From Okeania sp. SIO3B5 (GTDB lineage: Bacteria > Cyanobacteriota > Cyanobacteriia > Cyanobacteriales > Microcoleaceae), in the NCBI RefSeq assembly GCF_010692555.1, contig NZ_JAAHHG010000011.1:24642-83634 (forward strand): a DNA stretch of 58,993 bases, read 5' to 3'. The notes under the pieces were generated by a model. That model made no database searches, was not told the DNA's origin, and saw only the letters and a program-made list of their open reading frames with translations. Position 1 is the stretch's first letter. Each line of letters opens with the position of its first letter. This document shows positions 45,752 to 57,600 of the stretch, one piece after another. The translations under genes were made by a program, and so were the position numbers.

Positions 45752-45961
45752 TTGCAAGCCGTTACACTTACCCAAGAAACGCAGGAAGTTCTAGCCGAGT
45801 TTGGTATTCCACTTCTCAAAACTCAAATTCAACAACGTCAGGTGTATCGCCAGTCAGCAGTTTATGGTCAAACTGTTCACACCTTTGGAGCTAAAGCAAG
45901 ACCTGCAATTACTGAAATAGAGCAGCTTACCAAAGAAGTGCTGAAAATACTCAAGAAATAG
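45752..45961 (+). pseudogene. Orphan C-terminal fragment of a ParA-type partition ATPase
   Basis: A 69-residue frame with a TTG start: QEVLAEFGIPLLKTQIQQRQ, then VYRQSAVYGQTVHTFGAKAR and EIEQLTKEVLKILKK. This matches the last helices of ParA/Soj-like ATPases (LxxLGIPVLKTRIxxR..F..A...G.TV). The Walker motifs and the rest are absent; just upstream is non-coding sequence containing a GCGGAGCATTCCGTAGGAAA repeat also seen near 14621. It is probably a relic of a plasmid or integrated element. No parB is visible. Confidence 0.7.
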
Positions 45962-46120
45962 TAATATGTTGCTTAAAGTAAAAAGTAACTGTTTTAAAAC
46001 CATAAAGTGTCAGCAGTCCCAAATAATTTGTTGGAAGTGTATTGGAGAAATTTGAATGAAATCACTTGCTCCCGTCTTCCCACGAGAAATAAAAGTTCTA
46101 GCTTACCTGGGAGGGTGATT

Positions 46121-48988
46121 TTATCCTTTAAAAGCGACTCTCTTATCCTTTAAGTACATCTCAATACCCTCCAAGCGCAGATAATGAACCTGTCCAGATA
46201 TATCACCTGCTACAATAGTCACATTATCAGGTGCAACTGCACAGCAATTTATTTCACTTTCTCCAGTAAATGTGGCAATTACTTTTCGAGTTTTAAATTC
46301 CCAAACTTGTATAGTCTTATCTGAGGATGCAGAAATAACAAGCTCACCATCGGATGTAACTTTTACTGAATTTACTGAGTCAGTGTGACCTGTAAATGTA
46401 CGAATTTCTTCTTCCTTTTTAAGGTTCCAAATTTTGATGGTCTTATCTTTGGAGCCAGAAATTAAGTGATTTCCATCTGGTGTTACTGACATAGTATTTA
46501 TAGAGCTTCCATGACCTTTGAAGGTTAAAAGTTGCTTTTTAGTTTTTAGATTCCAGACTTTGATAGTTTTATCTTTGGAGCCAGAAATTAAGTATTTACT
46601 ATCTGGGGTGATAGTCAAAGCAGTTACTTTTTGTTTATGACCTTTGAGGGCAAAAAGAAACTTTTTCTTTTCCATATTCCAAACTTTAATTGTGCTGTTA
46701 GTTGAGCCAGAAATTAAATATTTTTCATTTGGAGTGATTAATATTGTTGTTAGAGATTCATTAAAAAATAGAACAATTCCAATTAGTCTTATGTACACGG
46801 CACATATTCCAATTCCAATTCCAAGTACAAAGAAAAAATTATCCTTAGACAATAAGAAAAATAATACACTAATAATAAGTATTAAAATGCAGAAAACAAC
46901 AAGATAAAGAAATTGTAGATGACTTCGTAAATCAAAAATATGCTTTTTATCTCTTAAACTCCATACTGTAACAAAATAAGAACTCCACCTCAAATTTATA
47001 ATATTAGTATCTATAAAAATTAATCCCTGATTAGATTGTGTAGCAATTACAGCAATAATTTGCTTTTTTTTCTTGCTTAATTTGCTCAACCAGGTTAAGC
47101 TTGATTCTAAGCACCAGATTAAGTTTAATTGTGTATATGATTTGATATCTGAAAATTTAGTATAATCGGTGAGATTTTTGGATTTAATCTTGGTATTAGG
47201 TGTATTAGGTTTTTTAAAAAAAAGTCCTTGTAATATCGAGATACAGATAAATGTCAATAAAGTATAATAGCTTTTAAAAATCAACTCAAAAATTAATCCC
47301 ATAGGGAATAAAAATAAATATAATGTTAATATTGTTGAAAAAAATACTGTAATCCAGGATAGTACAACCAAACAAGAACGCAAAAAAAGTAGCTCTATAG
47401 TAAATATGAATATGTTTTTTATCCTTTGTAAAATAGACCAATTTTTATCAGTTATAAATTTATAAATAGGCTTAATATTTTCTAAATCATAACCTATAAC
47501 AGTATTATTTTTTAAACAAAAAAACACTTGTTCTCCATCAGGGGTAATGGTTATATCATTTACAGATATATCATTAGTAGCCTGAATGCACTTTTCTACT
47601 GAGTCTAAATTCCAAACTTTAAGTGCTTTGTCCTGTGAAGCAGAAATTAATTTTTTATCATCCGGACTCGTTATCACACAATGTATTGAGTCATTATGAC
47701 CAATTAAATTTAAAAGTTGTTTACCAGATTTTGCATCCCACACTTTGAGGGTTTTGTCCAAGGAAGCCGAAATAAATCGTGTTCCATCAGATGTCAAAGC
47801 AATATCGACTATGGGAGCAGTATGACTTTTAAGCTTACGATAAAATGCTCTACGAAAAGGCTTTCTTTGGTAGGTTTGCCGATTTGTTTTTGCATCAAGA
47901 CCAATTAAAGAATTATCACTACAAACAGCCACTATTCGACTACAATCGACAGTAGCTGCTATTGCATATATTGCCCACAAATCACCATTTTCATTCCTGT
48001 GTAGACCAGATTTGAAAAGGAGTTTACCATTTTTTAAACTCCAAACCTTAATGATTCCATCATCTCCTCCAGAAATCACCTCATATCTGGTGATAGCAAT
48101 AGTTCTTACTAAGTCGTTATGACCTTCTAAGGTTAACTCTTCTCTCTCAGTTTCTATATTCCAGACCTTGATGGAATTAATATTAGCAATTGATGCTGAA
48201 ACTACTTTCTTACCATCTACAGTAACAGCTACAGCAACTATGGGTAAACTATGACCATTAAAAGTCAACATTTCTGCACCTGTTTCTAAATTCCAGACTC
48301 TAACAGTATTATCAGATGCACCAGAAACTACTTTCTTACCATCTGGAGTAACAGCTACAGCATTTACTGGAGAAGTATGACCTTTAAATGTCAAAATTTC
48401 TGTAGCTGTATTCAAATTCCATACTTTAACAGTATGATCCGATGAACCAGAAACTACAAATTTTCCATCTGGTGTGACAGCAACTGCATTTACCCCGTCA
48501 AAATGACCACCGAGGGTAGATATTAAGTGTCCAGTAGGGGAACTTAAACTAGCTCTCAAGCTACGCAAACAAGGAACTTGCGTTTGTGGTATTTGTTGTA
48601 GTAAATTTTGAATTTCTGGTGCATCAAAATCTAGTAAACGCCCTGATAATTGCCCTGTTAATTGCTTTGAATCTTGATTTAAAATATGTGCTGAGAGTCG
48701 CAATGCTCCTTGAATTAACTTTAATGATTTTATACTTTGGTAGCCATATTTAAATAATTTGAAGTCAATATCATCAATCAAATCATAATCTTTAATTAGT
48801 GCTTGGATACCGAAGCTATTATGATTAATTTTGGCTTCAATAAAGTAATAATCACTCAACAATTGACATAAATCTTCAACTTCAACTTCATCACCATATA
48901 CAGCCCATCTGAGTGATTCACCCAAAAACAATTCCATTTCTTCGTCATTGGATGAAAAATCATCTAAAATAGCATGAACATCAATCAT
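46121..48988 (-). CDS. WD40 repeat protein with two internal membrane blocks (effector or sensor half of a split STAND)
   Basis: A 955-residue protein. Residues 1-150 are helical with SLKLIQGALRLSAHIL and CLRSLRASLSS, the segment that links NB-ARC/NACHT domains to WD40 propellers in cyanobacterial STAND proteins. WD40 repeats begin near 156 (GHFDGVNAVAVTPDGKFVVS) and run to about 500, then resume from about 740 to 940. Between them are a cluster of hydrophobic helices (about 519-591) and a second one (about 688-738). The ATG at 48988 is two bases past the stop of the upstream HTH-NACHT gene, behind AGGAGAAAG, so the two are translationally coupled. Together they look like one STAND switch cut in two. 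Membrane helices within a propeller array are unusual. Confidence 0.85.
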   Translation of the reverse strand: MIDVHAILDDFSSNDEEMELFLGESLRWAVYGDEVEVEDLCQLLSDYYFIEAKINHNSFGIQALIKDYDLIDDIDFKLFKYGYQSIKSLKLIQGALRLSAHILNQDSKQLTGQLSGRLLDFDAPEIQNLLQQIPQTQVPCLRSLRASLSSPTGHLISTLGGHFDGVNAVAVTPDGKFVVSGSSDHTVKVWNLNTATEILTFKGHTSPVNAVAVTPDGKKVVSGASDNTVRVWNLETGAEMLTFNGHSLPIVAVAVTVDGKKVVSASIANINSIKVWNIETEREELTLEGHNDLVRTIAITRYEVISGGDDGIIKVWSLKNGKLLFKSGLHRNENGDLWAIYAIAATVDCSRIVAVCSDNSLIGLDAKTNRQTYQRKPFRRAFYRKLKSHTAPIVDIALTSDGTRFISASLDKTLKVWDAKSGKQLLNLIGHNDSIHCVITSPDDKKLISASQDKALKVWNLDSVEKCIQATNDISVNDITITPDGEQVFFCLKNNTVIGYDLENIKPIYKFITDKNWSILQRIKNIFIFTIELLFLRSCLVVLSWITVFFSTILTLYLFLFPMGLIFELIFKSYYTLLTFICISILQGLFFKKPNTPNTKIKSKNLTDYTKFSDIKSYTQLNLIWCLESSLTWLSKLSKKKKQIIAVIATQSNQGLIFIDTNIINLRWSSYFVTVWSLRDKKHIFDLRSHLQFLYLVVFCILILIISVLFFLLSKDNFFFVLGIGIGICAVYIRLIGIVLFFNESLTTILITPNEKYLISGSTNSTIKVWNMEKKKFLFALKGHKQKVTALTITPDSKYLISGSKDKTIKVWNLKTKKQLLTFKGHGSSINTMSVTPDGNHLISGSKDKTIKIWNLKKEEEIRTFTGHTDSVNSVKVTSDGELVISASSDKTIQVWEFKTRKVIATFTGESEINCCAVAPDNVTIVAGDISGQVHYLRLEGIEMYLKDKRVAFKG

Positions 48989-48990
48989 TA

Positions 48991-50364
48991 CTACTTTCTC
49001 CTAGTAATCATCTTAAATAATCCAGAATTAATTTCCCGTAAGTTTACCCCCGCAGCTTGGACGATATCGTTACGGTATAAAAACTCTCGAAAACTTTCGT
49101 GATAAAATCTGTAACGTGCTGCTTGGTGGTTTTCTTGTTTCTGTAAAAATTGTGCCCAACCATCAAGCACTTCCTGCACAGTCATCTCATCCTGTTTAGA
49201 ATATTTAGCTATAACTTTGCGAGAAGTAGCCCTACGTAAAACACACATTACATAAACAATTTCGATTTTATCCCTTGGTAAAGGCTTAGTTGTCATCCCC
49301 ATGAGTTGCCAATGACTTTGATAATATCCTTGTAAACCTATGGGTAATTCATCCAGAGGTTTATCATTATAAAAACCATTAGCTATTGCTGGTAAAACAC
49401 AGCGCAAATACATAAAATTATTTTCGCTTTTTATGGCCATTGATTCCACAAACTCATCATTAGAGATTTGCTTCTGTTTTTCAATCCACTGACTCAAATC
49501 GTGTTTATATTCCCCATCATTCAGGAATTTCCAAATATACTCCTTCACATCCCGATTACTTTCTTTCTTTTCCTGCCTTAAATCCAATTCTTGGATTGGT
49601 GTAGCAGGAGAAAAATTCAGCCTTTTATCATTGTCATTATAAGGTCTTCTAGTGAGAAGAAAATAAACATCATCTGGAATAACAGTAGGTAAATTTAAAA
49701 TATTTTCAGATGGTTTTTGTTGATCAACTTCATCCAATGCATCAACCACAATGACCAAACGTTCACCCGCAGATAATTTCTGTTTTACTTTTCTCAACAA
49801 AGTTGATAAACCTACATCTTCTACATTTTGCAAGTCGTAACGACTAATCAATTGTTCGCGAATTTGTTTGAGGAATAATTCTGGACGATTCATTCCCTCA
49901 GCACGAATATTAAAAAAGCAAATTGCTTCTCGATTATCTAATATGTATTTAGCAGCAATGGTACTTTTCCCCATCCCCGCATCACCAATAATAGTAAAGT
50001 AGCCGTTTCGGTTATTTTTAATAAATTCTTCTATAGCATCAAAGACAAATTTACGACCGCAAAATAACTGGGTCTTTTCGTAAATTAGTCCTTCAAATTC
50101 TAATGGTAACTGCTGTTGAGGATACCAGTCTTTTGGGTCAACTATATCAGTAGGTTTTAGATTGAGAACTTTTGCAATATTTGTTACTGCCCATCTTTCA
50201 ATTCCATTTGGACAATCTTTAGTCCCAAGTAAGCGCTTAACTGTATCCACAGATACAGATGCTTTCTTTGCTAGTTTCTCTTGATTTAGTCCATAATCAT
50301 TATAAGTTCTTTTGAGTATGGCTTTACCTTCCTCACTCGATTGCACTTTGTCAGATGTACGCAT
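48991..50364 (-). CDS. HTH-NACHT STAND ATPase
   Basis: A 457-residue signal-transduction ATPase. Residues about 25-72 form an XRE-like helix-turn-helix (LNQEKLAKKASVSVDTVKRL). The P-loop is GDAGMGKST (127-135) and Walker B is LVIVVDALDE (203-212), with the extra acidic pair usual for NACHT. The C-terminal part is helical and stops without its own sensor repeats; those are supplied by the next gene, two bases away. By analogy with STAND proteins the sensor half would detect a trigger and release an ATP-driven switch. The HTH suggests it also controls its own promoter. Confidence 0.88.
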   Translation of the reverse strand: MRTSDKVQSSEEGKAILKRTYNDYGLNQEKLAKKASVSVDTVKRLLGTKDCPNGIERWAVTNIAKVLNLKPTDIVDPKDWYPQQQLPLEFEGLIYEKTQLFCGRKFVFDAIEEFIKNNRNGYFTIIGDAGMGKSTIAAKYILDNREAICFFNIRAEGMNRPELFLKQIREQLISRYDLQNVEDVGLSTLLRKVKQKLSAGERLVIVVDALDEVDQQKPSENILNLPTVIPDDVYFLLTRRPYNDNDKRLNFSPATPIQELDLRQEKKESNRDVKEYIWKFLNDGEYKHDLSQWIEKQKQISNDEFVESMAIKSENNFMYLRCVLPAIANGFYNDKPLDELPIGLQGYYQSHWQLMGMTTKPLPRDKIEIVYVMCVLRRATSRKVIAKYSKQDEMTVQEVLDGWAQFLQKQENHQAARYRFYHESFREFLYRNDIVQAAGVNLREINSGLFKMITRRK

Positions 50365-50421
50365 TGCTGTCAGTAGATGTTACTACTTTTAATTGAACAA
50401 TAGCATATTAGTAGTTTCCGG

Positions 50422-50519
50422 AAATAGGGCAGATAGATTTTCTTTGCATCCCTATTTGCCCTAATTTACAGCATAACTACAGGGCAAACATTCAACATCA
50501 GCTAAACCTATTTGCCCTG
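50422..50519. promoter_or_regulatory. Two perfect inverted repeats in the divergent promoter (candidate operators)
   Basis: AAATAGGG (50422-50429) pairs with CCCTATTT (50450-50457), 20 bases between. CAGGGCAAA (50480-50488) pairs with TTTGCCCTG (50511-50519), 22 bases between. The octamer TTTGCCCT also occurs at 50455-50462, overlapping the first pair. They lie between the HTH-NACHT and TRADD-associated genes. Confidence 0.6.
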
Positions 50520-50589
50520 GTATATATTTTTTCTTCTGATTAGAATACCAGTATGAACAAACAATCAAATAACATTTCAGAGGTTAAAA

Positions 50590-50883
50590 ATGCAGTTTAA
50601 ATTTTTTAACAAGCCAGAAAATAATGATGACAACAGCGAGATTAAAGAAGAAGTCATCCGCGAATTTTTACGACAAGCGCGACATAACTACAACCTTGCT
50701 TTTAGTGTAACTGCTGCATCTGCGTTGATGACTTTATTTGGTGTGGGGCTTTTATATATTGATAAAGTATCTGAAGCAACCTTGACAGCATCTAGCGGGG
50801 TTTTGGGTACTGTTACTAGCGCTCAAATTACCAAGCGGTCAAAGGAAGAATTGAGGGAAGTTATAGATAAATGTGATTCTTAG
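50590..50883 (+). CDS. Small two-helix membrane protein, CyanoTRADD-associated (TRADDas_TM) type
   Basis: A 97-residue protein. An acidic, helical front (EIKEEVIREFLRQARHNYNL) leads to two hydrophobic helices, about 36-57 (LAFSVTAASALMTLFGVGLL) and 64-79, separated by a short loop, and ends with a charged tail. The RxNYNLAF...A...GVGLLY pattern matches the cyanobacterial TRADD-N-associated two-helix membrane family, which is described from NTP-dependent conflict systems and predicted to act as a membrane effector. It is divergent from the HTH-NACHT gene, with an AGAGG ribosome site before the ATG. Confidence 0.75.
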   Translation: MQFKFFNKPENNDDNSEIKEEVIREFLRQARHNYNLAFSVTAASALMTLFGVGLLYIDKVSEATLTASSGVLGTVTSAQITKRSKEELREVIDKCDS

Positions 50884-51118
50884 CACAGGGACTTTATTCT
50901 AACTTCAATTCCTCTCCCGCAATATAAGGTTTCTCAGGAGAGGGATAATTTTGCTGCTAGCTCACTACTTTTTAATTACTCGCAGCAGCTTGTAATTAGG
51001 GGGCGATGAATATCATTGTTGGAGTGAAATTCTAATGGCTTCCACCTTTCCAAGGGGGACGGGAGGGGGATTATAAAGGGGGACTTTTAGAGTTTTATCC
51101 CCCCAATTTTGGGGGGTT

Positions 51119-51238
51119 ATATCATGTCCGGTAGCATCGTTTGTGTATAGAATTAGGTTAAAATTGCGGGAAACCCTTCTGCCTCCTGCCTCCTGCCTTA
51201 CCTCCTCCAAAGTGTAAGTATTCAACCAGACATGATAT
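51119..51238. mobile_element. Family B element, copy 8
   Basis: Left ATATCATGTCCGG, right CAACCAGACATGATAT; a further B right end lies at about 51328-51343. The rest of 50884-51483 shows no gene. Confidence 0.75.
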
Positions 51239-51399
51239 CATACCCAGAATCAGCAACGCCCGTTTTTCAAGCTGTTAAGCCTTCTTCCCTCTTCTTTCTT
51301 CCTTACCTTCACTATACAATACCGATGCTACTGGACATGATATGACTGAGTTTGAGCATTTATAAATGTCCGTGTCCTATTTGCCTAGTGCTATATAAA

Positions 51400-51430
51400 A
51401 AATAGGTTGCTGAGTTCTCAACAACCTATG
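51400..51430 (-). terminator. Rho-independent terminator of the giant RTX gene
   Basis: ATAGGTTGCTGAG (51402-51414) pairs with CTCAACAACCTAT; on the minus strand the stem is followed by six T residues. It lies about 180 bp past the stop codon, beyond a family B element. Confidence 0.7.
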
Positions 51431-51483
51431 TAGTAAGGGGTTACAAAATTATTAGTAACTGATACTTAATGTAACTGGATATT

Positions 51484-51608
<125 letters not shown>

Positions 51609-51609
<1 letters not shown>

Positions 51610-54600
51610 TAGATAATAGTAAAGTCGTCATTTATATCCAGAGTAACAACCCCACTAACATCTAATTCTGCCAGAATTTGTGAATCATCACCAACCGTAT
51701 TATCACCATTAGCATCATAAATGAGATAAGTTTTACCTTCAACTTCGTAGGCAAATAAACCAGGACTTCCGGCTATTAACACATTTCCAGAAATATCTGT
51801 CATTTGTACATTAGTGGCAATATTATCAACAGCAGGAATAACTGTACTAGAGAATGCAATAGTATCCCCACCAACGTCACCTAAGTTATCAAAACCAGTG
51901 ATGCGGTCATACAAACCAGCACTAATAGCAGTACCAATAGAAGCAGCATCCGCAGCATTAAACTTCGCACCACCGTCATCAGCACTGGTATAAACAAAAG
52001 TGTTATTGCCATTATTATCAGAAAGGGTATCCGCTCCCAAACCACCAATAATGGTATTGTCGTCGCTACCCCCATCAATGGAGTCGTTACCGTCACCACC
52101 TACTAAACTGTCGTTTTCATCATCTCCTGTCAGAGTATCATTTCCTGCTAAACCTTCGAGAGTATCGTTGCCTCCGCCACCATCAAAATCATCATTCAAC
52201 TCACCACCCACAAGGGAGTCAGCAGCATTACTAACATCCAGAATATTTACCGTAACAGTAGCAGTAGCTTCTTCGAGACCATCAGTAACGGTGTATTGAA
52301 AAATTTCAGTACCAATGCCAAACAATGGTGTGTATTCAACCTGAGTGTTACCAATGGTGGTCAATAGGCCCAGGGAAGCAGTTGGTAAACTTTGAATTGA
52401 GAGGGGATCGGGGCCATCAATCTCGCTGTCATTTGACAACACATCAATTCTCAGCGCGTTACCTCTACTGGTAAATACTGGTCCGTCATCAACGGCAATG
52501 GGTGGGTCATTTACTGCGGTGACATCAATATCAATAACTTGAGTTGCCGAACTATTTTCGTCATTGCCATCATCAACGGTGTAACTGAAAGTGCCAGCAG
52601 CTCCGTTAGCATTGGCAACTGGAACAAATGTTAATGATGTTAATTGGTCTGTAGTTAACTGTTGGAGAGCAGTTACTGAAGTATTATCTGACAATACGAC
52701 TTGCCCAATTTCTGCATTGGGAATACTGTCTACAGTAATAGTGAACGCATTACCGTCGGGGTCAGTGGGTGCTGGAATGTCTAAGGTCGCAGTAGTGTCT
52801 TCATTCAAGGTTATAGGTTTATCCGCTTCCACTTCTGGAGGTCTGTTAGCTTCGAGGATATTAATATTTAACAACCCACTGGTAGTACCCCCCTCTTGAT
52901 CTGTAACTAGGAAGTTAAAGCTGTCAGTGCCAATACCGGCAGTAGTAGTTGCATAACTAATTTCTCCATTATCAAGATTTTCCTGAGTGAATGTACTTCC
53001 TACTGCTAAGGTTTCTCCTCCCTGTTGCAATGTTCCTAAAGTCGGCACTTCAGTCAGAGTATATTGTACAGAAGCAGGAGTGGCAGTTGCTACATCAGGG
53101 TCAATAAATTGGAGATTTTCTGTAGGAATGACCTTGGTTTGACCAATAAATGCACTTAAGTCAGTTGTAGTGCCCACAGGTGGATCGTTGACCCGAATAT
53201 TAAAGGTCTCTGTCGCTTGGCCGCCATCAGCATCAATGACTTGGAAACTAAAGGAGTCATCATTTGTATTAGTAGCTGTGTGTTGGTAGATAACTACACC
53301 ACTATTGATATTTTCTTGAGTGAAAGTATTGGTGGGGTTATCTTCCAGTTGTAATATTCCTGCTGTTACTTCAGTTGTAACTGTGTAAGTAAAAGCATTT
53401 GTGCCATTATCCCCATCTGTTGTCTGCAATAAATTCTGATTTATGGTTCCTGTACCCCCAAGGTTGATAACCAGTTCGTTGTTGTTAGCAATTTCGGGGA
53501 TGTCGTTGACCAAGATATTCGCAGTACCAACACCATCACTAAAGGCATTTGTGCCTCCTATGGTTGAAATATCTGTCAGTTGGGTAGTATTACTGCTACC
53601 ATCTGTGGTATCCCAGGCACGGAATTGAATAGTGGCATTGCCGAAAAAGTCGGTATTAGGAACAAAACGGAGGCGATCGTTTGCTGTAGCCGTCAGTAAT
53701 GTGGTATTGCTCGTACTTACGTCTACCCAGTTTTTCCCAGCATCGACGGAATATTGCCACAAACCGTTAGTATTATCTATTTGAGTAATAGCGACTCCGC
53801 TACTAGCTCCTCCATCAGCATCTGTAACTGCACTAGCGATAATATCTGCAACAGGAGTTCCAGTATTATTTACTTCATTTTCATTGATAGTTGTCAGAGC
53901 TAAATTTCCTAGGTCTGTTAATACTGGGGCATCGTTTAATGCTGCTACTTGTACGGATATAGTACCTGTTTGAGTTGCAGTAGCATTGTTAGCTGTTTCT
54001 GTTGCTGTTGCTGTAACTGTTAAGTCAAAACTAAAGGTTGTTCCAGTCTCTCGGTCTCCAGGAGGGGAAATAGTTAAATTGGTTAATTCCTCTGGGGTCA
54101 AAACCCAACTACCATCACCTTGGTCTGTTCCTGCTGAAAGAGTTGCTCCTGTTGGCACTTCACTAATAGTAATGGACAGATTTTCTGAACCGCTAGTATC
54201 TACTAAACTAGCAGTTATACCGAGAGGCAAATCTTCTATATCTGTTCCTGATACTGTAGGAGTAGATATTTCCAGGTTAGGAGTATCGGCAACAGGGGTA
54301 ACATTAATGTTGACTGTTGCTGTATCTGTGAACCCTTGAGTATCTGCAATAGTATAGGTGAAACTCTCCTCTCCACTGAAATTTTCATTGGGCGTATAGA
54401 TGAAACTATCTGTTGTTTCTGTTAAAGTGCCATTGTTGATATTATCGGCAGCAAACCCGGTAATTGTAATTTCCTCACCATCAGGTTCGGAGTCATTTGC
54501 TAATAATTCTGACCGTTGGATAGTTATGGCAGTATCTTCATTAGTCTCAAATACATCATCACCAGCAATGGGAGGTCCATTCAAAGGAGTTACTTGTACC

Positions 54601-57600
54601 GCAATAACCCCAGATGCTGAAGCAGTATCATTATTAGCTGTTTCTGTTGCTGTGACTGTAACTGTTAGCTCAAAGTTTAATACTTCTGTTTGTTCTGCTT
54701 GAGAAGGTGTGAGAGTTAAGTTTGCCAGTTCCTCAACAGTCAAAACCCAAGTACCGTCATCTTGAACTGTACCTGCTGAAAGTGTTGCTCCTTCTGGCAC
54801 TCCAACGATGGTAATAGATAGAGTTTCTGAACCGCTAGTATCTACTAAATTAGCAGTAATATCTAAAGATATTGATTCATCTTGACCACCTGAAACAGTA
54901 GGAGTAGATATTTCCAGGTTAGGAGTATCGGCAACAGGAGTAACATTAATGTTGACTGTTGCTGTATCTGTAAACCCTTGACTGTCGGTGAGGGTGTAAG
55001 TAAAACTCTCCTCTCCACTAAAATTCTCATTGGGTGTATAGGTGAAACTATCTGCTGTTTCTTCTAAAGTACCATTGTTGATATTATCAGCAACAAACTC
55101 AGTAATTGTAATTTCATCACCATCAGGATCAGAGTCATTTGCTAATAGTTCTGACCGTTGGATAGTTATTGCCGTATCTTCGTTAGTTTCAAATACATCA
55201 TCACCAGCAATGGGAGGTCCATTCAAAGGAGTCACTTCTACAGCAATAACCCCAGATGCCGAAGCAGTATCATCATTAGCTGTTTCTGTTGCTGTAACTG
55301 TAACTGTTAACTCAAAGTTTAATACTTCTGTTTGTTCTGCTGTAGAAGGTGTTAAAGTTAAGTTTTCCAGCTCTTCAACAGTCAGTTCCCAAGTACCGTC
55401 ATCTTGAACTGTACCTGCTGAAAGTGTTGCTCCTTCTGGCACTCCAACGATGGTAATAGATAGAGTTTCTGAATCGCTAGTATCTACTAAGCTAGCAGTA
55501 ATATCTAGAGATATTTCTTCATCTTGACTACCCGATACCGAAGATGTAGATATTTCCAGGTTAGGAGTATCAGCAACAGGAGTAACATTAATACTGACTG
55601 TTGCTGTATCTGTTAACCCTTCAGTATCTGCAATAGTATAGGTGAAACTCTCCTCTCCGCTAAAATTTTCATCAGGAGTATAGATGAAACTATTTTTTGT
55701 TTCTTCTAAAGTGCCATTTTCGATATTCTTGGCAGCAAACTCAGTAATTGTAATTTCATCATCATTAGGGTCAGAGTCATTTGCTAATAACTTAGACTTA
55801 TCAATAGTTATTGCCGTATCTTCGTTCGTGTCAAATACGTCGTTAACAGCTTGTGGGTTATCATTACCAGGGTTAATATCAATATTAAGTAACCCACTTG
55901 TCGTACCCCCATCTTGGTCAGTCACAACATAACTAAATGTATCTGTACCAGGTTCATCTCCTGTATGTTGGTAAGAAAGACTACCTTGGTCAATATCCTC
56001 TTGAGTGAAAGTATCAGCTACTCCCAGAGTCGCCTTTCCTAGTTGTATTTTTCCACTGGTTGGTAATTCCGTAATTTCATAAATTAGAGTTTCTGCAACT
56101 GCCTCAGTATCAGGGTCTTCTGCCAGTAGATTTTGGTTAGTAATTTCTTCCTGGGTATCTTCATTAAGACTTAAATTTTTGCTCGTAATATTTGGCGGTA
56201 CATTAACTCTGATTTCAAATGTGTCTGTGGTTTCTCCTCCTACCTGGTCTGAAACGCTGAAACTAAAGGAATCATTTTTAGTATCGTTATTATCGTGTTC
56301 ATAAGTGAGTAACCCTTGGTCAATATCCTCCTGAGTAAAACTGGTAAAGCTTCCTCCATCAACTAGCAAATTACCACGAGTAGGGAATTCTGTAACTGTA
56401 TAAATTAAAGAAGTTTTACTATCATCAGTTGTTTCTAGGAGAGTATTATCTATTATTCCAGTCTCTTGTGTATTGACCACCAATTCGATATTCGTTCCCA
56501 CCAATGGTAAATCATTAATACTGACATTAATTAGAGCAGTATCAGTTTGAGCGTCCCCTAAACCTGTATTTCCTTGGTCATTTACCGAGATGCTAATAGA
56601 CTCACTCCCTGAGTTATTACCTGTATATGTCAGGGTATTGAGAGACTGGTTAATATCTTCTAAACTTCCCGTAAATACTATTTCGGTATCTGCTTTACCA
56701 TCACCTGTTGTAAAGGTGAGACCAGAAGTAGAATTAAGAGTAAGCTTACCCTCATTAGTAGTTTCTAGGGTGACTTCTAATTCTTCGTCTCCAACATCGG
56801 GATCTGTTACTTCAATACCAACAATATCTAATTGCTCCCCTTCATTAACCTGTTGTTGGTCGTCAGGAATTGTAATTTCTGGCGAGTCGTTGACATTGAG
56901 CAAGCTGATAGTAAATGGCCTGGTTATGTTTTCTCCAGCATTGTCAAATGTTCTGACTTGGATATCATAGGTCTCTTGTTCCTCAAAATCAAGACTTGCT
57001 CCCTCTGCCACAACTAACTGGTCTTCGTTGAGAACAAAGCGTCCATCAGCATCATCAATTAATCTATATTCATGGACATCATTCTCATCTGGGTCTTCTG
57101 TGGTAAATGTACCAATAACTGTACCTGCTTCACTATTTTCTTCCACACTGTCGTTATCTAAAAAAATGTCAGTGGGAGGATCGTTGAGAGAAGGTGGTGT
57201 TACTTCACCTGGATCGGGGGGAACTGGTGGGTCGGTAACAGGTGGGTCGGTAACAGGTGGGTCAGTTACTGGTGGGTCGGTAACAGGTGGGTCGGTAACA
57301 GGTGGGTCAGTTACTGGTGGGTCGGTAACAGGTGGGTCGGTAACAGGTGGGTCAGTTACTGGTGGGTCAGTTACTGGTGGGTCGGTAACAGGTGGGTCGG
57401 TAACAGGTGGGTCGGTAACAGGTGGGTCGGTAACAGGTGGGTCGGTAACAGGTGGGTCAGTTACTGGTGGGTCAGTTACTGGTGGCGCTGTGTTAACTGG
57501 TTGTGGGAAGAAGTTATTAGGGTTCAGAGTGCTACTATCAACTCCAATTAAAATAGCTAAAGTATTACCGTCAGCATTCCGAATAACAGTATTACCACTC

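Noticed and set aside
46644-46907. Plus-strand frame opposite the WD40 gene
   Set aside because: Antisense shadow of the membrane-helix block.
51013-51225. Minus-strand 70-residue frame
   Set aside because: Reads across family B copy 8; no family features.
57226-57480. Regular 15-bp repeats that could suggest a CRISPR array
   Set aside because: No spacers lie between units; it is a coding minisatellite (PPVTD) in the RTX gene.
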